Shown one piece after another: positions 7,987-16,932 of a DNA stretch of 48,870 nucleotides (its first letter is position 1; every line of letters begins with the position of its first letter). Under the pieces are notes generated by a model. The model was given only the letters and a program-made list of their open reading frames with translations, made no database searches and had not been told where the DNA came from. This stretch comes from a virus. The stretch lies in the IMG/VR virus record IMGVR_UViG_3300046755_000023, positions 1 to 48,870 of that record; one strand, given 5' to 3'. A program made the translations under genes and the position numbers.

Positions 7987-8925
7987 TTAGTCAGTCTTAA
8001 CGACACCCTGAACGATGGCTTCTGGGCGGATGACCTTACGGCCAAACACGTGGAGACCACGAACGATGTCGCTAAAGGTTTCAGTCGAACGTACAACCTC
8101 AGTCTTCGCGATGTGCGAAGCGGTTGCAGTTGAGGACATGTGTCCAGCAAGAACAACGAAGTCGTTCGTGGTATCTTGCGAGTTGATGGTCACAACGTCA
8201 GTTCCCGAGTTGTTCAGGGCAGTGGACTTGTAGCAGTTGAAACCGGCAATGTTGCCAGCCATTACAAGACCGTTGCGGAGAGGCGTAGTTGCGTCTCCAG
8301 TTACCTGAACTTCTGCGAACTTGGCACCGGCCTTGAACGCATTCTCGTAGAAGATCGGAGGTGCTACAAACCAGCGGTTCTCTTCCGGAACAGTCTGGTC
8401 GTCGAGGATACGAGCCATCGTCATCAGCAGGTTGACAGCAGCGTCTTCGTTACCACTACCGGTGATATCGATAGGCGCACCAGCCGTACCAACGGAGGTG
8501 CCAGTATTACCGGCGTTGTCTGCCATGTTCTGCAGAATGTTGGCGTCGTACTTACGCTTCAGGGAGTATGCACCCGAAGAAGTGGCAAGAGCCTCGAAGT
8601 TGACGTGAGACTGACGCTCTTCGATGTCGTCAATCTTGAATGCAAAGGCGTTTGCCTGATCGACAACCATAGTTGTCTGATCGTCAGCAAGGTCTTGCGG
8701 GTTTACGACTGAGCCACGAGCATACGAAGAAACCGTAATTGTCGGTTCTTTGATGATGCGGACAGTGTCGCCAAAGTTCTCAATTTCGCCAGCGTAGTCG
8801 GTATTCGTAATATCTTCTGCAACCGAAGCGCGACGGAAGAATTTGAGAACTTTTTGGCTAAAGATTTCCGGCGTAAAGTTACCGGAAGGCAGGTTGTTAT
8901 GACCTGACGCGCTATTGAAAGCCAT
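7987..8925 (-). CDS. Major capsid (coat) protein
   Basis: This 312-aa protein is a P22-/HK97-type coat of the podovirus branch: N-terminal FTPEIFSQKVLKFFRRASVAEDITNTDY, then GDTVRIIKEPTITV, a DQANAFAFKIDD strand, and C-terminal SDIVRGLHVFGRKVIRPEA. It is preceded by the scaffold gene and followed by decoration, and it is strongly biased toward preferred codons, consistent with high expression. Confidence 0.9.
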   Translation of the reverse strand: MAFNSASGHNNLPSGNFTPEIFSQKVLKFFRRASVAEDITNTDYAGEIENFGDTVRIIKEPTITVSSYARGSVVNPQDLADDQTTMVVDQANAFAFKIDDIEERQSHVNFEALATSSGAYSLKRKYDANILQNMADNAGNTGTSVGTAGAPIDITGSGNEDAAVNLLMTMARILDDQTVPEENRWFVAPPIFYENAFKAGAKFAEVQVTGDATTPLRNGLVMAGNIAGFNCYKSTALNNSGTDVVTINSQDTTNDFVVLAGHMSSTATASHIAKTEVVRSTETFSDIVRGLHVFGRKVIRPEAIVQGVVKTD

Positions 8926-8955
8926 TAGTTCATCCTTCCTATTTGGAGGTTAAGG

Positions 8956-9849
8956 TTAAGAGTTGTAGTCGATTCGGCCTTCTGCCCGTGCGGCATCGAG
9001 TTCGGCTTCTGCCTTTTCGAATTCCCACGGTTTCATCTTGCCGATTTCTGAAGCCTTCCAAATCTTGTCGTTTCCGCTTGTCGTCTTGACTTCACGGGCA
9101 ACAGTGCGTGTTACGGCGTCTGCTGCTGAAGCTTTGTTAGATTTGGTACGCTTCTTAGTTTGGCCCGTATCTGCTTTGTACAGATCGAGTACTCGTGCCG
9201 CCCAACGTGCATCCGTGTTATTTTTGTAGATGCCGTCAGAGATTGACTCCGGCTGTTCTCCGAGCCATTCAAGGAACTTATCGTCACCCTTGATGTCGTC
9301 AAAGTCCGGATGCAATCGTAGCAGTTCCTCGTAGGCTTTCTGCTTTTCGAGTTGCTTCTCCCGTTCTTTGATCGTACCGAGTTCGTTACGAAGCTCAGAT
9401 AGCTGGGATTCAGCTTGGAGAGAAGAAACGGTCTGTACGACTTCGAACACTTCCGGGTACTGGTTTTTGAATGCTTGCAGTTCTTCAGGCGTCTTGGGCA
9501 TCGCTACACCTTCAGGCATCTGTGCTTGAGGAGTTTGCATTGCCGTTTTCAAGTCGGCGATTTCCTGCTTGAACTCATTAACCTTTGTGTCGTAGTGTTT
9601 CTTTAGGTCGTCGTATCGTTTCTTGTAGTCGTGGTCCGGTTCTTGTTTTTCTTGTACGAAACTCGTTGCCTCTTGGGGAGTAGCCTCGTCGGGGTCCGCG
9701 TTTTGGGCTTCTACAGTCTCGTCGGATTCATCGTCTTCGTCTTTGTAGACTTCGTCACGATAGTTACCACGATACAGCGTGTCGCTGTTGATTGTGCCGA
9801 AAGAATCATTCGGCTTGTTGGCACGATGGCCCTTTACTCGCTTTGCCAT
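8956..9849 (-). CDS. Capsid scaffolding protein
   Basis: This 297-aa, highly charged, helical protein has an acidic N-terminal third, coiled-coil segments (about 70-110, 145-175) and a basic C-terminal region (TKKRTKSNKASAADAV...) of the kind that contacts coat protein. It sits directly upstream of the coat gene, the standard place for a scaffold. Confidence 0.85.
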   Translation of the reverse strand: MAKRVKGHRANKPNDSFGTINSDTLYRGNYRDEVYKDEDDESDETVEAQNADPDEATPQEATSFVQEKQEPDHDYKKRYDDLKKHYDTKVNEFKQEIADLKTAMQTPQAQMPEGVAMPKTPEELQAFKNQYPEVFEVVQTVSSLQAESQLSELRNELGTIKEREKQLEKQKAYEELLRLHPDFDDIKGDDKFLEWLGEQPESISDGIYKNNTDARWAARVLDLYKADTGQTKKRTKSNKASAADAVTRTVAREVKTTSGNDKIWKASEIGKMKPWEFEKAEAELDAARAEGRIDYNS

Positions 9850-9948
9850 TTATTTTACCTCACTTGCGGTGCCACTTGGCTGTGGGTGGCCGCTCCGGTT
9901 GTGCTGGGGCCGCATGAATGTGCGGGTAGCCAGCGAATATACACGCCG

Positions 9949-12267
9949 CTACTTTTCAGGTGCGGCGTCGAGGGCGTAATAGTCGTGCCCTCCAAAACTG
10001 CTGTAATATCTCATTTTAGGGTTTTTTTCGAAATCCTTTGCGAGTGGCGCATCAGGTTTCGTGTAGAACATCACATCGAACGGAAGAGGACGTTGACCTT
10101 CTGTTTCAGGGTTGGTAACATTCTCTGCTGCCATGAATAGTTTAGTGACTGCACTAGGTACCCGACCCTGTACTACTTCTCGTAAGCGTGGAGCAATCTT
10201 GCTCGGCTCTAAGCCGTCGTATTGAAACATACGACTTCCGCTGCCTCGTGCTGACCTCTGCTTCATAACGGACGGCAGATCGTTTACAGCTTTGAAACTC
10301 GGACGATCTGTGTTCGCACGATTGATGGCAGTTTGCATAACGCCCATCATCGAATCAACAGAGTCTTTGGCAGCAGTCGTCTCAACGAGACCTAAGACAA
10401 AAAGACGTTCACGATCATCGAGTTTGTCTATGAGCTTTTCTACATCACCTCGCTGCTTGCGACTTTTTAGAAAGGTATTGAACTTTTGTCGCGTACTAGC
10501 ATCGAGGGCAATCGACTCGTCCATAGGAATGTCTTCGCCTACGTCACCCCCGTTTGCGAACTTTTTTCCGTCGAGGAAGCCACCTCCTGCCGCTTCTTGC
10601 CGACGGGAGACTTCTTTCTTGCCACGATTGTTGATTTTTTCGAGACGGTCGTAGCCGATGATCTTTGCTACTTCGGGAGGTACGATGACTTCGCCACGAG
10701 AGACGGCGACATCGATTTCATCCTCTGTTGGTATTTTAGCAACGCCGATGGTTTTGTCAACCTTTTTCTGCATCTTACCGTACGCATCCGAAAGCATCTT
10801 CTTGATGTCGTCCGATCCGGCGAACTCGACAGCCGCCGCATTGATGACAAACGTACCCTCTGGGACGGACATCGGTTGATCATCCGCTACGGTCTGGCCG
10901 TCAGTAAAGTTCTCGGGTGGACCTCCGACGAACCCGGCAGGTTGTGGCTGTTGAGATACGCCGCCCGCTTGCATACCGATGCGACCGCCATCAGCGAAAC
11001 CGCCATAAGGACCAAAAGATTCACCCGCGCCACCGCCGCCAGTTCCGATGCCGTCACCATAACCGCTACTGCCACCTTCGTTTTCATCTTGGTTGCCGCC
11101 GCCCGTGTTGATTCCCGGACCACCGTCCTCTTCAGCGGGGTCTGGCGGCTGTGTTGTGGGTGTTATGGGTGGAGGAGCGGCTGGGGCTTCTTCTTCCGAT
11201 CCGTAATTTTTAGACACGTAGTTTTTAATAAACTCTTGGGAACGAGTGAGAGCCTTGTTGTAGTCGGCGTCACTCATACGGGCCGTAGTCGTGAAGAACG
11301 ATTTGCTTCCGCTCATCTCCGCGTCGAGAGCTTGCTTCATAGCGAGAGCATCCCTAGACACGTCTACACCGGCAAGACTTTTTCCCTGCATAGCGTCGAG
11401 GAACATCTGTTCCCGTGCGCGTTCGGCTTGAAACGCCCCGACCATCTGCGGACCACCCGCCCCGTGTACGGTTCCGAATGCGTCGATTGCAACATCTCCG
11501 GCAGTAGATAGTGCGCCTTTGCCGGTACGTGTGTACTCTGATCCGATGATATTTTGAAATCCAGTAACTTTAGTTTCTTTCATCGTACCCGGAATAAACT
11601 TATTACGAATTTCGTCGAGACGATAGAGTTGATCGTTCGACATACCCACAATCGTGCCATCGAAGCGCGTACTACCGGGCGCACGGCTCACAGTCTGACC
11701 GTTGAGGGTGAACATCGAACCGGCATTTCTGCCCGCTTCTGAGATTGCGGTTGCGTTTTTAATCTGTTGTTTTTTGTTTAATTGTGCCGCGCCGAAAGCC
11801 ATCGCACCTACAGGAAGACCGGTTAGGGAAACGACACCCGCCGGAAGCAACCCTTGATCTTTGATCGCTTTTGCACCTCGTTCGAGATAACTCTTGAATC
11901 CGCCCGTGTCTGCCGTGTAGCTTTCGTTCTTTCCGAAGTTGGCAATGTATTCATTCGGATCGACATCGGATACATCATATAGGCTCCCGTCTTTTAACGG
12001 CATTCCTGCAAAGACGTTCGGTGCGCCTTCCCCGCGCTCTCCTACAGGCGTCAAAATATCCGGACGAACCGGATCAGGGTCGGGATCAGGGTCAGGATCG
12101 GGGTCAGGGGCACCTGTCACGCCGATACCTCCAAAATTATAATAGTCGATAAGCTGCTGTTGATATTGCTCAGGAGTCAAGGTTCCGGCAACACCACCCT
12201 GCTGCATACCCACCGGCTCGTCAGCCCTTTCGTGCATCTCTTTTAAAATCTCTGTGATTTTATCCAT
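9949..12267 (-). CDS. Large virion protein with possible C-terminal lytic domain
   Basis: This 772-aa protein has a short helix, a Pro-Asp repeat (residues 54-66), Gly-rich linkers (370-440, GGAGESFGPYGGFADGGRIG) and a conserved block (DQPMSVPEGTFVINAAAVEF) common in marine phage virion proteins. The C-terminal 180 residues (FVLGLVETTAAKDSVDSMMGVMQTAINRA...; PFDVMFYTKPDAP...; FGGHDYYAL) resemble the SleB/hydrolase_2 cell-wall hydrolase pattern. A peptidoglycan-opening role during DNA entry is inferred. The preceding 98-bp gap (9850-9948) holds no clear gene. Confidence 0.65.
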   Translation of the reverse strand: MDKITEILKEMHERADEPVGMQQGGVAGTLTPEQYQQQLIDYYNFGGIGVTGAPDPDPDPDPDPDPVRPDILTPVGERGEGAPNVFAGMPLKDGSLYDVSDVDPNEYIANFGKNESYTADTGGFKSYLERGAKAIKDQGLLPAGVVSLTGLPVGAMAFGAAQLNKKQQIKNATAISEAGRNAGSMFTLNGQTVSRAPGSTRFDGTIVGMSNDQLYRLDEIRNKFIPGTMKETKVTGFQNIIGSEYTRTGKGALSTAGDVAIDAFGTVHGAGGPQMVGAFQAERAREQMFLDAMQGKSLAGVDVSRDALAMKQALDAEMSGSKSFFTTTARMSDADYNKALTRSQEFIKNYVSKNYGSEEEAPAAPPPITPTTQPPDPAEEDGGPGINTGGGNQDENEGGSSGYGDGIGTGGGGAGESFGPYGGFADGGRIGMQAGGVSQQPQPAGFVGGPPENFTDGQTVADDQPMSVPEGTFVINAAAVEFAGSDDIKKMLSDAYGKMQKKVDKTIGVAKIPTEDEIDVAVSRGEVIVPPEVAKIIGYDRLEKINNRGKKEVSRRQEAAGGGFLDGKKFANGGDVGEDIPMDESIALDASTRQKFNTFLKSRKQRGDVEKLIDKLDDRERLFVLGLVETTAAKDSVDSMMGVMQTAINRANTDRPSFKAVNDLPSVMKQRSARGSGSRMFQYDGLEPSKIAPRLREVVQGRVPSAVTKLFMAAENVTNPETEGQRPLPFDVMFYTKPDAPLAKDFEKNPKMRYYSSFGGHDYYALDAAPEK

Positions 12268-12484
12268 CGTTTCGTACCACCGCCTCGTGACTACTCTTCA
12301 ATTTGAGGAGCATTTCCAGTAAAGCCAGCTTCCCCTGCGTTTGGCGCAACTCCGACTCCGATTGTGCCGTTACCACGGCCTGAATCGTCACCTCCCGGAG
12401 GTCCGCTAGGTACTCCTCCAGTAGGGGCCATTCCTTGCTGTGGAGGAGCGCCGCCAGCTTCTGCGCTTGCTGCTTGTTGAGCAT
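12260..12484 (-). CDS. Overlapping small helical protein in portal 3' end
   Basis: This 74-aa protein (MLNKQQAQKLAALLHSKEWP...YLADLREVTIQAVVTAQSES) overlaps the portal gene by 194 nt in another frame, continues through the 23-nt gap after the portal stop, and ends 8 nt into the next gene. It reads as a real amphipathic-helix protein, similar to small proteins encoded just after portal genes in other phages. The portal reading in the overlap is low-complexity Gly/Pro/Gln, as expected if constraint lies in the other frame. Function unknown. Confidence 0.6.
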   Translation of the reverse strand: MLNKQQAQKLAALLHSKEWPLLEEYLADLREVTIQAVVTAQSESELRQTQGKLALLEMLLKLKSSHEAVVRNDG

Positions 12485-14411
12485 CTTGCATCATCCCTTG
12501 TAACATCTGTGCGTATACCTGTGCCTCGTTGACATCGTTTACGAGACTGTCCGGATCGATATCTTGTGCGATTGCCAACTCACGCATCAAGTTCGGAATC
12601 TTGACGAACGGCGCTAGCATCGGATTCGCCACCGTTTGCAAGAGCGAAGTTAGACGCTGAGTGCGTACCTCCTTTTGCATAACGGCTGCAACACCGCGCG
12701 GCTTGATCTCCAAGTCACCTTTCACGTCTTCCGCGTCTTCGTTGAACTGCATGTTCCACTGGAAGTACGCCTCGCCGAGAGGCTTTAGGAGATGATCATC
12801 GATGTTCTTGATGACCGTTTTCATCGACAGGCCCGCACTGCCCATGAGCATCGACAAGCCCGCTGCCGTACGTCCGGTGCCGGTTACACCCGTCTGGCCG
12901 TGCATAATCGACGGGATGCCCGTCTCCTCGTCAGCGAGTTGCCGCGAGATTTGATACATCTGGATGTTTTCCGGTGCCGTGTTCGGAAATTTGAGGCCAT
13001 TGATGGCCGTGCCCGTGACGCCCGACTGACGGCGGAATATCTTACCGGGGAAGATGTCCATGTTCTGTCCGGGCACTAACGACGCCTCGTCTACATCGAA
13101 TACGAGGTTGCCAGCAAGGGCGAGGTTGTCGATAGCCATACGCACGTGGCCGTTCATCAGCATCTGTGCGTCTTCCATGTTCTCAGCAACACCGACGCCC
13201 CACACTTGGTACGGGTTGATTTCGAATGGAAACGCCTGATACGGGATACGTGCCGGAGTGAACGGATTGACAACGCAGCGAAGAACCTGATTTCCACAGA
13301 CCCAGACATTCACCTGAATCTGATCGAACTCGGACATGTTCCGAGCCTCTTGCATGCCCACCTCATCAGCGAACTTGGCATCCAAAACACCCCAGTATTC
13401 TAAGACTTCGTACCGGTTTTCGGCTACGTACGGCTCCGTTTCGTCTTCACGAATCGTATCCTCGTAGTATTTGTCCTCGTAATTCGGTCCCTTTGCAAGA
13501 CACTCCCGTATAGCTTCCGCATCGAAATGTGGACGCATGATGAGACTACGAAGCTGCGACCGGTTCATACGATGACGTTCGATAACGTACTCGCAGTCCT
13601 CGATTGTCGTTGCGGACGGGTCCGGGTGAAAGTCCCAGACGGACACGGCTTCGATGCGTGGTACTGTCTTCTCGTAGGGATTGTACGCCCGTTCACCGTC
13701 CTCGCCACGCTCCCAGTTATGAACGCGCTTGTGAAAGTTAAACGGACCCTTTACGATGCCCGTACCGAGCAGGGCAGATTCGAAGATCGCCTTGCGAAAC
13801 ACGTTGACGGCATTTGTGTCGAGGAGTTGATCGTGGATACACTTTTCCATGAGTCGAGCTTGTTCCTTTGCAGGTTCAAACTGCGGCTCACCTACTTTGG
13901 CCTTGCCCGGAACGAGCATATCGCCAAATTCTTTGCCGTACGATCCCAAGACGTGCGGATCAGATGCGGACATAGCTCCGGGTGCGAGTTCGCGACCATC
14001 GCCCGGAAAACCGTACGGATCGCTCTGCCCGCGATTTAGTTCGTCCGCCGGAGTACGCATATGTGCAAACTCCGCGATACCTTCTGGCATCGGCGTAGAT
14101 TCGACTACGAGCGGAAACTTCTTGTTAGCGAAAAGAATGTCAACAATTTGCCCATACGCCGCAAGGACTTTAGTCTTCGTGATTTTGATGAAGACCTTCG
14201 ACCGTTCGGAGTCGCGGTATTGTGTCGTCGAATCATAGATGCCACGAAAATTCTTGTACGCTTGGAGCCATCGTTGCTCGTAGACGTACCGTCCGTTTTC
14301 TGCATCGTCAAATTTCGCACGAATATATCCGGCGAGACCGGGCATCCGCTCCGTCGGTTCGACGAGGGGGATGGTCTGATCGTCTTCCGGCTCTAGGAAA
14401 TTGTCAGCCAT
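12291..14411 (-). CDS. Portal protein
   Basis: This 706-aa podovirus portal forms the 12-fold ring at the DNA entry vertex. Seen: N-terminal helical region with WLQAYKNFRGIYD, the conserved RSKVFIKITKTKVLAAYGQIVDIL stretch, PRIEAVSVWDFHPDPSATTIEDCEYVIE, and GVGVAENMEDAQMLMNGHVRMAIDN before a long helical barrel region. The last 60 residues are Gly/Pro rich. It lies downstream of TerL, separated by the 755-aa recombinase-like gene and a small gene. Confidence 0.93.
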   Translation of the reverse strand: MADNFLEPEDDQTIPLVEPTERMPGLAGYIRAKFDDAENGRYVYEQRWLQAYKNFRGIYDSTTQYRDSERSKVFIKITKTKVLAAYGQIVDILFANKKFPLVVESTPMPEGIAEFAHMRTPADELNRGQSDPYGFPGDGRELAPGAMSASDPHVLGSYGKEFGDMLVPGKAKVGEPQFEPAKEQARLMEKCIHDQLLDTNAVNVFRKAIFESALLGTGIVKGPFNFHKRVHNWERGEDGERAYNPYEKTVPRIEAVSVWDFHPDPSATTIEDCEYVIERHRMNRSQLRSLIMRPHFDAEAIRECLAKGPNYEDKYYEDTIREDETEPYVAENRYEVLEYWGVLDAKFADEVGMQEARNMSEFDQIQVNVWVCGNQVLRCVVNPFTPARIPYQAFPFEINPYQVWGVGVAENMEDAQMLMNGHVRMAIDNLALAGNLVFDVDEASLVPGQNMDIFPGKIFRRQSGVTGTAINGLKFPNTAPENIQMYQISRQLADEETGIPSIMHGQTGVTGTGRTAAGLSMLMGSAGLSMKTVIKNIDDHLLKPLGEAYFQWNMQFNEDAEDVKGDLEIKPRGVAAVMQKEVRTQRLTSLLQTVANPMLAPFVKIPNLMRELAIAQDIDPDSLVNDVNEAQVYAQMLQGMMQDAQQAASAEAGGAPPQQGMAPTGGVPSGPPGGDDSGRGNGTIGVGVAPNAGEAGFTGNAPQIEE

Positions 14412-14423
14412 TCTTTCGCTTTC

Positions 14424-14642
14424 TTAGTAATCGCGTTCTTCAGCCATACGCATGACAGCCGGATCGACAGCGCCTTTGCTCATTTGCTTCGGCATGTCTT
14501 CCGTCAGAACGCCTTGTGCGGTCTTGGTATCGAACTCAAGTCCCTCACGATACAACTGGTCTGCACCCATCTGATCGTCTACCGAAGTGTTCGGAGAATT
14601 CATGATGTAGTCAGCACCGTAGTTATAGTTGTTGTTCGGCAT
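14424..14642 (-). CDS. Small hypothetical protein before portal
   Basis: This 72-aa polar protein (MPNNNYNYGADYIMNSPNTS...) has a strong ribosome site (AAGGGGAG) and ends 12 nt before the portal gene. Similar short Asn/Met-rich ORFs precede portal genes in related marine phages. No function can be assigned. Confidence 0.65.
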   Translation of the reverse strand: MPNNNYNYGADYIMNSPNTSVDDQMGADQLYREGLEFDTKTAQGVLTEDMPKQMSKGAVDPAVMRMAEERDY

Positions 14643-14661
14643 CGGGTTTGCTCCCCTTGTT

Positions 14662-16929
14662 TTATGGTGACATTGTTAGAAAGCTATCGTCGATTGGTGC
14701 GGGAGCAGCTTTCCGGGTCTCCCGTGGCGCGGCCTCTTGAAGTTGACCAGTGGTCTTCAAGCCTTCGCGAACTATTTCACTCTCTGCTGCGGCCCGCTCA
14801 ACAGGACGCATCGAGAACGGATCAGGCTGTACTTCTGCTACGTCTGATGGCGGCACAGGCAAGAACTCGGATGCTCCGGCAATTACACCGGCTGTCTTTG
14901 CGAGAGGGTCGGGTACACTCATAGCCTCCGCTCGTTGCCTAACAGCAGTCCCTGTTGTAACAGCCGCCGCAGTCGTTAAGCCTAAGCCGAGCGGACCGAG
15001 TACAGTCCGCCCTAAGCGTATGCCAAACCTAGCTAGCTTGTTCGACAGTTTATCTGACGGCTCGGTAGTCAGGTTCTTTTCTGCTCCGGCGTCGATGTCT
15101 TCGCCTGTTTCGGCAGCGATTTTAGCAAGTTCGTCTTGCTCTACCTGCTTTGCAAAGTGCTTCTCACGTACCTTTTGACGAATAGTCTCTTCTTCGACGG
15201 CTTGATTTTCTTTGCGCTTTTGTAGATTACGCTTTTCCTTGTCGATGTTAGCCATCTCCAAGTCGAGAGCGTTGCTACGGGCTGTTTCATTTAGCTCTTG
15301 TAGCTCACCCGGAAGCGGATCGCGTCCCTTTGCGGGCTGACTAGCTGATGCAACATCTATAGACTCAGGCGTTGAAAATACGACACTACTTTCGCCGTAA
15401 AAATCAGGAACGTCCACCCGACGATTCAGGAAGAGTTGATTGACCGTACTCGTTCCGGCATTACGGGCGTCATTTCGGATGAGTGTGTTCGTCATTCCGC
15501 CAATACGATCATCAGGAACCTGACCGGTGTACGACTCCGTCAAGATATCTCCTGAGCCGGACATTTCAGCACCGGCATGACCCATCCACGCTTTGACAGC
15601 ATCTTTAGGAAACTTATATTCGACGAGAAGCTGTCGAGCGAGAATTTTACGAATTACAGAGCGAGAGCCTTGCTTTCCCTTAGGGAGAATAGCACTAAAT
15701 TCTGCTTCGAGCTTCGGACGAATTGTAGCATTCCACAAAGCATCGAGCTTAGTGTCCGTAGTCTGAAATAGATTTACCTGAGATGGGTCTGCGCCTTCTG
15801 GCAAGGCAGCACGTGCCCTATCTACTTTTGCCTTCAAAAAATGAGCAAATTCTCCATCGTACATCGCTTCTGGACGAGTCTTTTTTCCGACGGTCTTTCC
15901 AGCTACCTCTGCAATTAAGTTACCATCGGCATCTTTACCGAAGTTGATGTCAGTAATTTTTAAGCCGGTATCTTTGTCAATATTAGATGCGAGACGTTGA
16001 CCAGTATACTTTTCGTAGATAAGATAGTCTCGTGTTTCGGGGTCAATATCTACTGTAACTGTTTTCCCCGTCTTTGTTACTTTTTCGTACGTGTCTTGAT
16101 TGAGAGCTTCGTTGTATACACGGTCTAAGTCTTCAGAAAAGAGCGTTCCTCGCATAGGGTCTGCGCCACGCGACTGTACACCAACCAGTTCGTACGTGCG
16201 TTGTGCGTACCCCTTATCACCACCCAAGAGAGTGAATGGCTCGTTGCGTCCTGCATCTTCAACACGATCCTTAAAACGCCGCTCGAACCATATCCACTCT
16301 TGCCAGCGGTTTACTCCGTCTGCTCTTTCGAGAGGGTCTAGTGCGGCATTAAACTCGCGAGTTTTGTATACATCAAAGTATGGCTGATCTACATCGATAC
16401 CTTCATCAGCTAGTTGAGCGATGAGATTTCGCGTTTTCTTTATGTTGTCTTTTCCGGCTTTTGTTTTATCGGACGTACTGTCCGCTACGAGCGAAAGAGC
16501 TTCACGAACCGTGATGCTTCCATCCTTCATGCGGGTGTTAAAGTCCACCGTTCCCTTTCCGGCATCATTTGCTGGTAAGTCTATCAAATTACCGGCATCC
16601 TGTGTATCGAGTACGCTTCTAAACCTTTCTTCGAAGTCTGCAAAATCTTTTTTATCAATCGTACCCGGAAACTTTTCTTCGATGACTTGAGAAAGAGTAA
16701 AAATTGTGTTTTCGTCTCCTGCGATAGGACTCATGTCCTTGAGGAGTTCTTGCATATGAGCAAAGGTAAATTTACGCGGGATATTTCGTCCGCCAAAAAT
16801 TTCGATGAGACGCTCATTTTCTGGGCCTACTGTCTTATAGCCCTGCATCTTCTTTAGTTCTTTACCGATCTTATCCGCAGCGATGCTGATTTGATCTCGA
16901 CGCTCTGGAAAATCTGTAATTTCTGCCAT
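14662..16929 (-). CDS. Large protein with tyrosine-recombinase-like domain
   Basis: This 755-aa protein lies between TerL and portal. Residues 160-230 look like a SAM-like core-binding region. Residues 300-470 follow the tyrosine recombinase catalytic order: Arg312 (KYTGQRL), then ITDINF and a Lys loop (GKTVGKK, 344-350), Arg427 (SVIRKIL), His451 (AWMGHAG) and Tyr467 (LTESYTG). Arg427 to His451 spacing (24) is near XerD's 23. The first motif II His is Ser424, and the His-Tyr gap (16) is longer than usual. Residues 545-600 form a charged coiled coil and 636-662 are Gly/Ala/Leu rich. Activity is uncertain; it could be a virion protein with a retired domain. Confidence 0.6.
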   Translation of the reverse strand: MAEITDFPERRDQISIAADKIGKELKKMQGYKTVGPENERLIEIFGGRNIPRKFTFAHMQELLKDMSPIAGDENTIFTLSQVIEEKFPGTIDKKDFADFEERFRSVLDTQDAGNLIDLPANDAGKGTVDFNTRMKDGSITVREALSLVADSTSDKTKAGKDNIKKTRNLIAQLADEGIDVDQPYFDVYKTREFNAALDPLERADGVNRWQEWIWFERRFKDRVEDAGRNEPFTLLGGDKGYAQRTYELVGVQSRGADPMRGTLFSEDLDRVYNEALNQDTYEKVTKTGKTVTVDIDPETRDYLIYEKYTGQRLASNIDKDTGLKITDINFGKDADGNLIAEVAGKTVGKKTRPEAMYDGEFAHFLKAKVDRARAALPEGADPSQVNLFQTTDTKLDALWNATIRPKLEAEFSAILPKGKQGSRSVIRKILARQLLVEYKFPKDAVKAWMGHAGAEMSGSGDILTESYTGQVPDDRIGGMTNTLIRNDARNAGTSTVNQLFLNRRVDVPDFYGESSVVFSTPESIDVASASQPAKGRDPLPGELQELNETARSNALDLEMANIDKEKRNLQKRKENQAVEEETIRQKVREKHFAKQVEQDELAKIAAETGEDIDAGAEKNLTTEPSDKLSNKLARFGIRLGRTVLGPLGLGLTTAAAVTTGTAVRQRAEAMSVPDPLAKTAGVIAGASEFLPVPPSDVAEVQPDPFSMRPVERAAAESEIVREGLKTTGQLQEAAPRETRKAAPAPIDDSFLTMSP

Positions 16930-16932
16930 AGG

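Noticed and set aside
9850-9948. 21-aa frame in the gap before the scaffold gene
   Set aside because: It lacks a ribosome site and recognisable features; the gap is only about 100 bp.
12070-12112. Short tandem repeat as CRISPR-like array
   Set aside because: It is a 6-bp repeat encoding Pro-Asp within a virion gene; there are no spacers, and no CRISPR array appears anywhere in the window.
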